Below, piece after piece: positions 7,638-16,084 of a stretch of DNA of 47,415 nucleotides (the stretch's first letter is position 1; each line of letters starts with the position of its first letter). Origin of the DNA: an uncultured Verrucomicrobiota bacterium (GTDB taxonomy: Bacteria > Verrucomicrobiota > Verrucomicrobiia > Limisphaerales > UBA9464); the NCBI GenBank assembly GCA_903907925.1, contig CAIVQB010000099.1:1-47415 (forward strand), read 5' to 3'. A program made the translations under genes and the position numbers. Under the pieces are notes generated by a model, which was given only the letters and a program-made list of their open reading frames with translations, made no database searches and was not told the origin of the DNA.

Positions 7638-9599
7638 ATGGACGCCCACGCCGCCCAACACGCCCTTGCCGCCACGCCGGCCTTCAGTTCCCGGCCCGAG
7701 GATCTGGCCTGGTTTATCCTGCTGCTGCCGCTGATCGCCTCCGCCTCGATCGCCGCGGGGGTCCGTCGCAGCACGTTCCTCTCCGCCACCCTGTCCATCG
7801 GCGCGGTGGTCGCGGCCTTCGTGTTGTCGATCGCGCTCTTCCTGCCGTTCGGTCTGGGTGGTTACGTCGCCGTGCCATCCACGTTCTCGTGGATTCACGC
7901 CGGCGACCTGAATGTCGATCTCGGCGTCGCGGTCGATCGTCTCTCGGTGCTCATGCTGTTGATCGTGACCGGCGTTTCCTCGTTGGTGCAGATTTACAGC
8001 ACTGCCTATCTCAAGGGCGATTCAGGATACGGCCGTTATTTCGGCAGCATCAGTCTCTTCACCTTCGCCATGCTCGGCATCGTTCTCGCCGACAATCTGG
8101 TGATGATGTTTGTCTTCTGGGAACTGGTCGGTGTGTCCAGTTACCTGTTGATCGGTTTCTGGTTTGAAAAACCGTCCGCGGCCGATGCTGCGAAAAAAGC
8201 GTTCCTGACCAACCGCCTCGGTGACTTCGGGTTCCTGCTTGGCATTCTGATGGTCTGGAGCGCCACGGGTAGCGTCCAGTTCGCGGGGATTGCCAACGCC
8301 TTGGCCCTTCATCCGGCGGCTCTGGGGTCATTGGCATCGATCGCCGGCCTGCTGATTTTCTGCGGTGCGATGGGCAAGAGCGCCCAGTTCCCGCTGCATG
8401 TCTGGCTCCCGGACGCGATGGAAGGTCCGACACCGGTTTCCGCCCTGATCCATGCCGCCACGATGGTCGCGGCCGGCGTGTACATGTTGTGCCGGGCGTA
8501 TGTGATCTTCCAAATACCCGGTGCCTGGCCGGCGCCGTTGGGCTTCCTGAGTGGCATTTCCGCACTCGATATCATCGCCGCAATCGGTGGATTCACCGCG
8601 CTTTTGGCGGCCCTGATGGCGGTTCAGCAGGATGACATCAAGCGGATCCTGGCCTACTCCACGTTGTCGCAGTTGGGCTACATGGTGATGGCGGTGGGCT
8701 GCGGCGGCCCAGCGGCCGCCATGTATCACCTGACCACCCACGCGGGATTCAAGGCGCTCTTGTTCCTCGGGGCCGGCGCGGTCATCCACGCCTGTCATCA
8801 CGAGCAAAACATTTGGCGGATGGGCGGACTCTGGCGCCGCCTGCCGGTCACTTTCCGAACCTTCGCCATCGGAACCGCGGCGCTGGCCGGGTTGCCGATT
8901 CTCACCAGCGGTTTCTACTCCAAGGACGCCATTCTGGTTTCCGCGCTGGATGGCGGCCATCCGGTGTTGTTCGGGCTCGGCGTTCTCGTCGCAGCCTTCA
9001 CTCCCTTCTACATGCTGCGCCTGGTGATCGTCGCCTTCTTCGGCCCGGCCCGCAGCGATGCCGCCTCGCACGCCCACGAAGCGCCGGCGGCCATGACCTG
9101 GCCGCTCATCGCACTGGCCGTTCCGAGTGTGGCGGTGGCCTGGCTCGGGTTGGGTGATTTCCTTTCCGCCCATTTCGATCCGCATTTCCACGCGCACGAG
9201 GGCGGCGGAATCTTTGGCCCGTTCAACCACGCCCCGCTGGCGGCGATGTTCGGCACCGGTGCGTTGCTGTTCGGTGCGACAGCGGCGTTCGGTGTCTATT
9301 GGGGTGTCGCGAAAGATCCGCTGCCGGCGCAACTCGGTTGCCTGAGCCGCGCGATGCGCGATCGATTCTATTTTGATGAACTGTACGAGGCCGTCTTTGT
9401 GCCGCTGCACGACATGATCGGGCGTCTCTGTGGCGCGATCGACCGCTGGGTGTTCTCTGGCTTGATCATCCGCGGCGTCCACGGTTCCGTCGAATTGTTC
9501 GGACGAGGCCTTCGGCTGGTGCAGACCGGCAATCTTCAGACCTACACCTTCCTGTTCGCCGCGGGCGTTGCCGTGGTGGTGTTACTCGCCACGATCTAA
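7638..9599 (+). CDS. nuoL: NADH-quinone oxidoreductase subunit L
   Basis: This is the distal antiporter-like proton-pumping subunit of complex I (653 aa), with the long lateral C-terminal helix. The conserved antiporter core is visible: the glutamate of FWELVGVSSYLLIGFW, the lysine region of KSAQFPLHVWLPDAMEGPTPVSALIHAATMV split by its hinge, and the histidine-rich loop FLGAGAVIHACHHEQNIWRMGG. The last ~110 residues include FYFDELYEAVFVPLH and match the traverse-helix region. The start is the ATG at 7638; a TTG at 7617 lies within the small bridging frame and is less likely. nuoM follows after 14 nt. Confidence 0.95.
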   Translation: MDAHAAQHALAATPAFSSRPEDLAWFILLLPLIASASIAAGVRRSTFLSATLSIGAVVAAFVLSIALFLPFGLGGYVAVPSTFSWIHAGDLNVDLGVAVDRLSVLMLLIVTGVSSLVQIYSTAYLKGDSGYGRYFGSISLFTFAMLGIVLADNLVMMFVFWELVGVSSYLLIGFWFEKPSAADAAKKAFLTNRLGDFGFLLGILMVWSATGSVQFAGIANALALHPAALGSLASIAGLLIFCGAMGKSAQFPLHVWLPDAMEGPTPVSALIHAATMVAAGVYMLCRAYVIFQIPGAWPAPLGFLSGISALDIIAAIGGFTALLAALMAVQQDDIKRILAYSTLSQLGYMVMAVGCGGPAAAMYHLTTHAGFKALLFLGAGAVIHACHHEQNIWRMGGLWRRLPVTFRTFAIGTAALAGLPILTSGFYSKDAILVSALDGGHPVLFGLGVLVAAFTPFYMLRLVIVAFFGPARSDAASHAHEAPAAMTWPLIALAVPSVAVAWLGLGDFLSAHFDPHFHAHEGGGIFGPFNHAPLAAMFGTGALLFGATAAFGVYWGVAKDPLPAQLGCLSRAMRDRFYFDELYEAVFVPLHDMIGRLCGAIDRWVFSGLIIRGVHGSVELFGRGLRLVQTGNLQTYTFLFAAGVAVVVLLATI

Positions 9600-9613
9600 A
9601 CGCCACTCCGACC

Positions 9614-11152
9614 ATGTCACTCTCCACCCTCCTGCTGACCCCATTCGTTGGGGCGCTCCTGCTCCTGCTGGTCCCGGGCAATTACCGCGTGATCCACCGC
9701 TTCATCGCGCTGGTCACCACGGCCGTCACCGCTCTGGAAGCGTTGCGGTTGTTTGCCGCGTTTCAGCCCGGAATCGCCGGAATTCAATTCGAGCAATCGT
9801 CCGCCTGGGTTCCCGCCGCGGGATTCAGTTTTCACCTCGGTGTCGATGGCTTGAACATCGGACTCGTCCTGATGGCGAGCTTGGTGGCCTTCGCCGCCAC
9901 CTGTGTCTCCTGGGACATCGAACGTCAGCCCAAGCTGTTCTACTTTCTGCTGCTGTTGATGACCGGCGGTGCGATCGGGGCGTTCGTCTCCCTCGACCTG
10001 TTCTTCCTCTATTTCTTCAACGAACTCGCACTGGTGCCGACCTTTCTGATGATGGGCATCTGGGGCCGGGGCGAGAACCGGAACTACGCCACCTTCCAGA
10101 TCACGCTGTATCTCACGCTAGGCGCATTAATCGGGCTTTCGGGTTTGGCGCTGCTCTATTCCCAGTCCGGTGCCAACACTCTCGATTGGGTCGTGCTCAA
10201 GGCGTGGCTGGCGGAGAATCCCCTCTCGGCTCATTCGCAACGGCTCATTCTTCCGCTGCTCCTCATTGGATTTGGCACCCTGGTGGGTCTCTTCCCTTTT
10301 CATTCCTGGGCGGCGCCAGGATACGCCGCTGCGCCGACTGCCACTGCGATGATGCACGCCGGCGTGCTCAAAAAGGTCGGACTCTACATCCTGTTGCGGG
10401 TGGCGGTGCCCTTCCTTCCGGAGGCGCTCCACCATTGGATGTATCCCCTGGCGATCCTGGCGCTCGGCAACATTCTGTTTTGTGGATGGGTCGCGCTTCG
10501 CCAGCGTGACGTCCTGCTGCTGCTCGGGAATTCCAGCCTCGCCCACATGGGATTCTGCTTCCTCGGTCTGGCCGCGTCCGGCGTCATCGGAGTGACCGGT
10601 GTGGTGTTGATCATGGTCGCCCATGGGCTTCTCGCGGCCCTCAGTTTCGGACTGGCCGGGCATCTCGTCCGGGCGACCGGAACGGCGGACATCGATCGGA
10701 TGGGCGGGTTGCTCAAGACAATGCCCTTCGTGGGAACGGCCCTGATCATGGCGCTGTTGGCGGGCTGCGGTCTTCCGGGATTCGCCAATTTCCCGGGTGA
10801 ATTGACCGTCATGTTCGGCGCGTGGAAGACGTTGCCGGTGTTCGTCATTGCAGCGGCCTGGGGCGGTTTGTTGATCGGTGGCGTGTACATGTTGCGGGCG
10901 ATTCGCGACCTGCTGCACGGCCCGGTCCGCGCCGAGTTGCCCCAGGGAGACGATGCCGGCTGTTGGCGTCGCGTGCCGTTCCTGACGTTGTTGGCGGCGC
11001 TGATTTTCTTCGGAGTCAACCCGGCTTCCCTGGTGGACCGGATCACCCCGGCGGCAGCGGCAGTCGCAGGGGTGCCGCCTGTTTCCGCCCCGACCGCCGG
11101 TTCCGAACCGGCCGGCCACGTCGCCGTAACGTCGTCGCCCAACCACCGCTGA
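9614..11152 (+). CDS. nuoM: NADH-quinone oxidoreductase subunit M
   Basis: This is the second antiporter-like proton-pumping subunit of complex I (512 aa, about 14 transmembrane segments). Family markers include FHLGVDGLNIGLVLM near the N-terminus, FFNELALVPTFLMMGIWG with the key glutamate, LFPFHSWAAPGYAAAPTATA and the HMGFCFLGLAA region. An unusual Pro/Ala/Ser-rich hydrophilic tail of about 30 residues follows the last helix. The ATG at 9614 is 14 nt after nuoL, and nuoN starts 19 nt after the stop. Confidence 0.95.
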   Translation: MSLSTLLLTPFVGALLLLLVPGNYRVIHRFIALVTTAVTALEALRLFAAFQPGIAGIQFEQSSAWVPAAGFSFHLGVDGLNIGLVLMASLVAFAATCVSWDIERQPKLFYFLLLLMTGGAIGAFVSLDLFFLYFFNELALVPTFLMMGIWGRGENRNYATFQITLYLTLGALIGLSGLALLYSQSGANTLDWVVLKAWLAENPLSAHSQRLILPLLLIGFGTLVGLFPFHSWAAPGYAAAPTATAMMHAGVLKKVGLYILLRVAVPFLPEALHHWMYPLAILALGNILFCGWVALRQRDVLLLLGNSSLAHMGFCFLGLAASGVIGVTGVVLIMVAHGLLAALSFGLAGHLVRATGTADIDRMGGLLKTMPFVGTALIMALLAGCGLPGFANFPGELTVMFGAWKTLPVFVIAAAWGGLLIGGVYMLRAIRDLLHGPVRAELPQGDDAGCWRRVPFLTLLAALIFFGVNPASLVDRITPAAAAVAGVPPVSAPTAGSEPAGHVAVTSSPNHR

Positions 11153-11171
11153 ATCCCTTTTCCGTCCCGCG

Positions 11172-12656
11172 ATGAACTACTCGCTGTTGAGCCTCGAAAT
11201 CCTGGTGACCCTGCTGGGGGTGGCCGTCCTGTTGGGCGACCTCTGGATCCCGTCATCCGCGCGACGCCTGCTGGGATACGTGGCCGCCACCGGTATCGGC
11301 ATCCTGCTCACCTACGCGGTGGGCACCGCTGCGCCTCCCGACGGAACGGCGTTCGGCGGAATGTTCGTCGTCGATGCGCTGTCGAATTACTTCAAGGGAT
11401 TCTTCCTGTTGTCGGCGCTGGTGGTGGTGCTGTTGACGATCGGCTCCTCGGAATCGATCAGCGGCTATGCGGAATACTGCGCGCTGATCCTGTTCGCGAC
11501 GGTGGGCATGCTGTTCGCCGCTTCCGCCAATGATTTTGTCCTGATGTTCGTGGCGCTGGAGTTGATCACGGTCACGTTCTTCATCCTGGTCAGCTATTCA
11601 CGCAACCGCAGTGGATCCCTGGAGGCGGGCGTCAAATACCTGATCATGGGCGCGCTCGCCTCGGGCTTCATGGTGTTCGGCATCGCGCTGATTTTTGGAT
11701 CTGCGGGGACCACCCAGTTTTATGAAATCGCCGCACGGCAGACGGAATTGGGCCGGTCGCCGGTCTTCTTGATCGGCCTGCTGCTGACCTTGGTGGGACT
11801 TGGTTTCAAGATCGCCGCGGTTCCGTTCCAGATGTGGGCACCCGACGTTTACCAGGGTGCGCCCGCGACCACGACGGCGTTTCTGGCGACCGGTTCGAAG
11901 GCGGCGGGTTTCGCTCTGCTGCTGCGGGTCGCCTTCAGTGCGGTTCCCGACATCACGGCGCACTGGAGCCGGTTGATCCTTGGATTGGGCGTGGTAACGC
12001 TGCTTTACGGCAGCCTCTGCGCCATTCCGCAACGCAGCGTCAAGCGGTTGATGGGCTACAGCTCGATCGCCAATGCCGGCTATTTGCTGCTCGGTGTGGC
12101 GGCCGTCAGCCTGAACGGATCCACGGCGGTGCTCACCTATCTCGGTGGCTACATCTTCACCGTGCTGGCGGGATTCGCGGTGATCGCCGTGGTGACCGCG
12201 CAATCGAATTCCGACGATGTCAGCGCGTTTGCCGGGCTGGGACAACGGTCCCCGCTGCTGGCCACCGGACTGACCGTTTCGCTGGTCAGCCTGGCCGGCA
12301 TTCCGCCGCTGGCCGGTTTCTTTGGAAAATTTCTTTTGCTGAAATCGATCGCCGCCCATGCCGGATCGGAACGCCTGTATCTTGTCGCGCTGCTGGCCGC
12401 CTGTGTCGGTGTGGTGATTTCGCTCTACTATTATTTCGGTGTTGTCCGGGCCATGTTCTGGCCGCGAACAGTGGCGGATTTGACCCCGATTCCCGTGGAT
12501 GGCCCGACCCGGCTGGCGTTGGGAATCTGCCTCATCGGGGTGTTGTATCTCGGCGTTTTCCCGAATGCCCTCGTCCAGGGTGCCAAGCAGGCTGCAGCGG
12601 GACTCGTTCCCCAGACGGCGATTGCGGCGCAGCCGGTTCACGCCGTTCATCACTGA
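11172..12656 (+). CDS. nuoN: NADH-quinone oxidoreductase subunit N
   Basis: This is the third antiporter-like proton-pumping subunit of complex I (494 aa). It shows the typical NuoN run: MLFAASANDFVLMFVALELI with the conserved glutamate, VGLGFKIAAVPFQMWAPDVYQGAP, the lysine helix and RSVKRLMGYSSIANAGYLL. The later block LVSLAGIPPLAGFFGKFLLL is also standard. It is the last gene of the nuo cluster in this window. The next gene (GreA-like) starts 56 nt downstream and could be on the same transcript; no strong terminator is visible between them. Confidence 0.95.
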   Translation: MNYSLLSLEILVTLLGVAVLLGDLWIPSSARRLLGYVAATGIGILLTYAVGTAAPPDGTAFGGMFVVDALSNYFKGFFLLSALVVVLLTIGSSESISGYAEYCALILFATVGMLFAASANDFVLMFVALELITVTFFILVSYSRNRSGSLEAGVKYLIMGALASGFMVFGIALIFGSAGTTQFYEIAARQTELGRSPVFLIGLLLTLVGLGFKIAAVPFQMWAPDVYQGAPATTTAFLATGSKAAGFALLLRVAFSAVPDITAHWSRLILGLGVVTLLYGSLCAIPQRSVKRLMGYSSIANAGYLLLGVAAVSLNGSTAVLTYLGGYIFTVLAGFAVIAVVTAQSNSDDVSAFAGLGQRSPLLATGLTVSLVSLAGIPPLAGFFGKFLLLKSIAAHAGSERLYLVALLAACVGVVISLYYYFGVVRAMFWPRTVADLTPIPVDGPTRLALGICLIGVLYLGVFPNALVQGAKQAAAGLVPQTAIAAQPVHAVHH

Positions 12657-12712
12657 ACGGAATCGATGCCTCCGTATCGACCGCCCCTCGGGTGGTTTCA
12701 ATTCGTTCTGCC

Positions 12713-13192
12713 GTGAAAAAACAGGCCCTCGTTCGACGCATCATCGCGGCACTGGAGGCGGAGCTCGAAGTTCACGCCCGATCCGCCCGCGCGGCCCGCG
12801 CGGAGGCGACCGATGAACAGAGCAAGGCGGAGAACAAGTACGACACCCGCGGACTGGAGGCCTCGTATCTCGCCCGCGGCCAGTCGCGTCAGGTGGCCGA
12901 CATCGCGGCGGCCATCCGGCAGTTCGACGCCTTCGCCGTGCGGGATTTTCCGGCGGGCAGCCCGGCCGAAGTGGGCGCAGTAGTGGTTGTTTCCGGACCC
13001 GACGGTGAGGCGACCTATTTTCTGGGACCCGCGGCGGGTGGGACCGAAGTGGTCCACGAGAAGCAGGAGATCATGGTACTCACTTCGCAATCGCCGTTGG
13101 GCCAACAAGTGATCGGGAAATGCGCGGGCGACAAAATCGAACTGCCCGGCGGGCCCCGCAAGATCATGGGCCGGATCGTCCGGATTTCCTGA
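12713..13192 (+). CDS. GreA/GreB-family transcription elongation factor
   Basis: A 159-residue protein whose C-terminal half matches the GreA/GreB FKBP-like domain: VVVSGPDGEATYFLGPAAGG, then the family signature SQSPLGQQVIGKCAGDKIEL. The N-terminal half is Ala/Glu/Arg-rich and probably helical. It contains KYDTRGLEASYLARGQ, as seen in a short Gre-like subgroup, rather than the standard acidic-tip coiled coil. It may bind the RNA polymerase secondary channel, but transcript-cleavage activity is not assured. Start chosen: GTG 12713 (VKKQALVRRI), where similarity begins; GTG 12692 is an alternative. The gene follows nuoN at 56 nt and faces lpxA tail to tail. Confidence 0.75.
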   Translation: MKKQALVRRIIAALEAELEVHARSARAARAEATDEQSKAENKYDTRGLEASYLARGQSRQVADIAAAIRQFDAFAVRDFPAGSPAEVGAVVVVSGPDGEATYFLGPAAGGTEVVHEKQEIMVLTSQSPLGQQVIGKCAGDKIELPGGPRKIMGRIVRIS

Positions 13193-13213
13193 CGGCAGGC
13201 CACCTCCGTGGCG

Positions 13214-14026
13214 TCAGGCTTCTTCGTCGGCCGGCGTTTCACCCCGGGCAGGCCCGCGGGTGTCGGCACAGATGCCCCGCCGACTGTTGACGATGAACTC
13301 GATCAACTCCTGCACCAGCGGGTCGCCGGCGAATTCACTCTGCGCCCGGGCCAGCGCCGTCTCCCGGCGATGACCCGATCTGAAGAGGATGGCATAGGCC
13401 CGCTTGAGCCGGAGGCGTTGTTCCGCGTCGATACCGGAGCGCCGGAGCCCCACGCCATTCAACCCGCAAATCCCGTTGTCACCCCGCGCGATGCAGAACG
13501 GGGGCAGATCCTTGGAGATCGCCGATCCTCCCTGCATCAGGGCCAGACGACCGACACGGCAGAACTGATGCACCAGGCAGTTGCCGGAGATGAAGGCGCG
13601 ATCGGCCAGAATGACATGGCCGGCGAGCAGGGCGCCGTTGGCCAGGATGTTGTTGTTTCCGAGCCGGCAATTGTGTCCGGCGTGGCTTCCGGCCATGAAG
13701 AAGTTCCCGTCCCCAATTACCGTATCCTCGTCCAGGCGGTTCGAGCGGTTGACGGTGACGTGTTCGCGGAACGTGTTTCCATTGCCGATGAGAAGCCGGG
13801 TGGGTCCGCCGGCGTATTTGAAATCCTGTGGCGCATCTCCGATGACGCATCCGGAATGAAACCGGTTGTCATCCCCGATCGTCGTGTGGCCGGTGAGGTG
13901 GACATGGGGGCCGACCCGGCACCGGGCACCGAGCGCGACGTTTTCGTCGATCACGGCGTAAGGACCCACGGTGGTCTCGGGACCGAGTTGGGCGCCGGGA
14001 TGGATGAGGGCGGTCGGGTGAATCAT
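13214..14026 (-). CDS. lpxA: acyl-ACP--UDP-N-acetylglucosamine O-acyltransferase
   Basis: This is the first enzyme of lipid A synthesis. It transfers a 3-hydroxyacyl chain from ACP to UDP-GlcNAc in the cytosol. The 270 residues start with hexapeptide repeats of a left-handed beta-helix (MIHPTALIHPGAQLGPETTV). The catalytic histidine corresponds to H118 in GSHAGHNC. The block AFISGNCLVHQFCRVG follows. The C-terminal helical domain contains GVGLRRSGIDAEQRLRLKRAY. Start chosen: ATG 14026, the normal LpxA N-terminus; the frame is open another 93 codons upstream, but that stretch is the dispersed repeat at 14170-14360. The gene stands alone, not in an lpxD-fabZ-lpxB cluster. Confidence 0.93.
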   Translation of the reverse strand: MIHPTALIHPGAQLGPETTVGPYAVIDENVALGARCRVGPHVHLTGHTTIGDDNRFHSGCVIGDAPQDFKYAGGPTRLLIGNGNTFREHVTVNRSNRLDEDTVIGDGNFFMAGSHAGHNCRLGNNNILANGALLAGHVILADRAFISGNCLVHQFCRVGRLALMQGGSAISKDLPPFCIARGDNGICGLNGVGLRRSGIDAEQRLRLKRAYAILFRSGHRRETALARAQSEFAGDPLVQELIEFIVNSRRGICADTRGPARGETPADEEA

Positions 14027-14404
14027 GAATCCGGAAACGGCCGATTCGAGTCGGGCGTCCGGGACAACATGCCCGCCCGGATCCCGCGGGTCGAGCGAAT
14101 GACGGACCCCCGGCTGGATGCAAATCAGGCGACTTCTGGACGGAATGATTCGGAACCAGACACAGCGGGGATTGAGACGGAATGGACGGAATGAACAGAA
14201 TTGGGTCTGCGTTTTGGGAGGCCAGGAAATCGGTCGAATGAAGGTCGATTTGCGATCCGGATTGTACGAAGTATCCGAATTTGGGAACACCGGCCACAGA
14301 CTCACCCCGATTCAAGAAGGCTCGATCCCATCCTGTTCATTCTGTCCATTCTGTCTAAACCCGTGAATTCCCCCTCTCTGTAGCTTCTTTGGAGGTGTTC
14401 GAGG
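14027..14404. other. intergenic region between lpxA and radC
   Basis: A 378-nt gap upstream of lpxA (minus strand) and downstream of radC (minus strand). It is mostly occupied by the 191-bp inverted-repeat element at 14170-14360. The remaining ~140 nt next to lpxA must contain its promoter, but I see no convincing -35/-10 pair. There is no protein-coding signal. Confidence 0.6.
14170..14360. repeat. dispersed inverted-repeat element, copy A (191 bp)
   Basis: The left end GATTGAGACGGAATGGAC followed by GGAATGAACAG is matched in inverse orientation by the right end at 14333-14360 (CTGTTCATTCTGTCC then ATTCTGTCTAAAC). The ends form imperfect terminal inverted repeats of about 28 bp, each built of two GAATG-NAC subunits. 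The same ends recur at 29578-29774 and 35577-35766, and a solo right end at 17418-17448. There is no transposase, so this is a MITE-like or REP-like element. Confidence 0.8.
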
Positions 14405-15115
14405 TCAGACGTAGAACTGCCCGAGTTCGCGGAGGGAACAGTAGTCCCTGGGGCGATCGGTTCCCGATCTGCCGATGATGACGTGGTCGAGGACCTCGAT
14501 TTTTAGGAGGTGACCGGCGCGGATCAGGTCGCGGGTGACGCGGATGTCGGCCTCGCTGGGTTGGGGGTCGCCGCCGGGATGATTGTGGGCGAGGATCACG
14601 GCATGGGCGTTGGCGAGGATGGCCGGGCGGAAGACTTCGCGGGCGTGGACCACCACGGTGTCGAGGAGGCCGCGCGATATTTCCTCCACGCGGATGAGGC
14701 GGCGTCGGGTGGTGAGCAAAAGGACGACGAACCGTTCGGTGTCGAGAACGGACAATTCGCTGCGCAACAGGCCGGCGATGGCGATCGGGCAATCGAGGAC
14801 CGGTGACTCGCGGCGTTTCTCCTCGGCGAGACGGGTGGCGAGTTCGAAGGCCGCCTTGAGAGTGACCGCCTTGTCGCTGCCGACTCCACGCACCTCGATC
14901 AACTGTTCCAACGGGGCGCGCGCGAGGCTTTCGAGGCTGGCGAAACGCTCGATTAACCGGTGACCTACCTCGACAGCGGAGGATCCTTTCAATCCGGTCC
15001 GGAGCAGGATCGCGAGCAACTCCCCAATGTTCAACGCGCTCGCACCCCGTTCGATCAATCGTTCACGGGGTCGATCCGCAACGGCCATGTCATGAATCCG
15101 GAGGGGCTGGCTCAT
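14405..15115 (-). CDS. radC: RadC family JAB-domain protein
   Basis: A member of the DUF2466/RadC family of bacterial MPN (JAMM) domain proteins (236 aa, full length). The N-terminal part has the conserved RERLIERGASALNIGELLAILLRTG and a helix-hairpin-helix-like LIEVRGVGSDKA near residue 72-82. The C-terminal metal-binding JAMM motif is H177, H179 and D190 in HNHPGGDPQPSEAD. Its role is unsettled: the historical link to DNA repair in E. coli was withdrawn, and a predicted metalloprotease or DNA-associated function remains inference. The ATG at 15115 gives the standard start MSQPLRIHD. The gene is divergent from rsmI, with 128 nt between. Confidence 0.92.
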   Translation of the reverse strand: MSQPLRIHDMAVADRPRERLIERGASALNIGELLAILLRTGLKGSSAVEVGHRLIERFASLESLARAPLEQLIEVRGVGSDKAVTLKAAFELATRLAEEKRRESPVLDCPIAIAGLLRSELSVLDTERFVVLLLTTRRRLIRVEEISRGLLDTVVVHAREVFRPAILANAHAVILAHNHPGGDPQPSEADIRVTRDLIRAGHLLKIEVLDHVIIGRSGTDRPRDYCSLRELGQFYV

Positions 15116-15243
15116 GAGGATCGAAGACGTGAAGGGGCGACACGATCAATACCATGGGAACTGGTCACCCGATCCGACAAGATGGGCGTTTGATGCACAT
15201 TTTGAACGCGTGAAGTTTTACCGGATGCGGTTAAACTCCGGTC

Positions 15244-16020
15244 GTGGATGCGCCTGTTGTTCCTCCTTCACCACCGCCGCTCGTGCCCGGGACTTTGTAT
15301 CTCGTGGCCACGCCGATTGGCAATTTGGAGGACATCACGCTGCGGGCGCTGCGGGTGTTGCGGTCCTGTGATGTGGTGGCCGCCGAGGACACCCGGCATT
15401 CGGGTCAGTTGCTCAAACATTTCGGAATCCACAAACCGCTTCTGAGCTACTTTCGGTTCAATGAGGCGCGGCGAAGCGCGGAGATCATCGAGCGATTGAA
15501 GGCCGGTGGCATCGTCGCCTTGGTGACCGATGCGGGATCGCCGGGGATCAGTGATCCTGGGGAGCGGGTGGTTGCCGCTGCCATTGCCGCGGGATGCCGG
15601 GTCGAGCCGATTCCCGGGGCCTGCGCGTTGGTGGCTGGTTTGACGGCCAGTGGACTGCCGACCGAGGAATTCCATTTCGCCGGATTCCTTCCGCACAAAT
15701 CCGGTCAGCGCGCGCGGCGTCTTGCGGAGCTGGCCTTGGTCCCAGGAACGTTGGTGCTCTACGAATCGCCGTTCCGAATCGAACGGTTGGTGGGTGAATT
15801 GGAAGCCGCCTTTTCCGGACGACGCGTGGTGCTGGCCCGCGAACTCACCAAACGATTCGAGGAATGGATTCGCGGAACACCCGCAGCGCTCGCGGCGGTA
15901 CTCAAAGCCCGGCCTCGCAAAGGAGAGTTCGTGGTGCTGGTCGCGCCCGCTGATGAATCGGTCGCGGAGTCCGATCGTGGGGAGAATATCGATCTAACCG
16001 GGCCGGAAGGCGTCGAGTGA
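15244..16020 (+). CDS. rsmI: 16S rRNA (cytidine(1402)-2'-O)-methyltransferase
   Basis: A SAM-dependent tetrapyrrole-methylase-fold enzyme that methylates the 2'-O of C1402 in 16S rRNA. It has 258 aa. GTLYLVATPIGNLEDITLRAL starts near residue 16 and is the family hallmark. VAAEDTRHSGQLLKHF, VTDAGSPGISDPGE and IPGACALVAGLTASGLPTEEF follow in the normal order. The start is the GTG at 15244; the first in-frame residues are Pro-rich and not conserved. The C-terminal 20 residues are variable. The divergent neighbour is radC. The UVR-motif gene begins 64 nt downstream. Confidence 0.94.
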   Translation: MDAPVVPPSPPPLVPGTLYLVATPIGNLEDITLRALRVLRSCDVVAAEDTRHSGQLLKHFGIHKPLLSYFRFNEARRSAEIIERLKAGGIVALVTDAGSPGISDPGERVVAAAIAAGCRVEPIPGACALVAGLTASGLPTEEFHFAGFLPHKSGQRARRLAELALVPGTLVLYESPFRIERLVGELEAAFSGRRVVLARELTKRFEEWIRGTPAALAAVLKARPRKGEFVVLVAPADESVAESDRGENIDLTGPEGVE

Positions 16021-16084
16021 TCCGGTATTTCGTCCGCCTCCGCTCATTGACGGGACCCTTTTGGCCTCGCATCTTGCGAGCGGC

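Noticed and set aside
13208-14194. A + strand frame of 328 codons opposite lpxA
   Set aside because: lpxA on the minus strand has full hexapeptide repeats and catalytic residues; the opposite frame has no recognisable motif.
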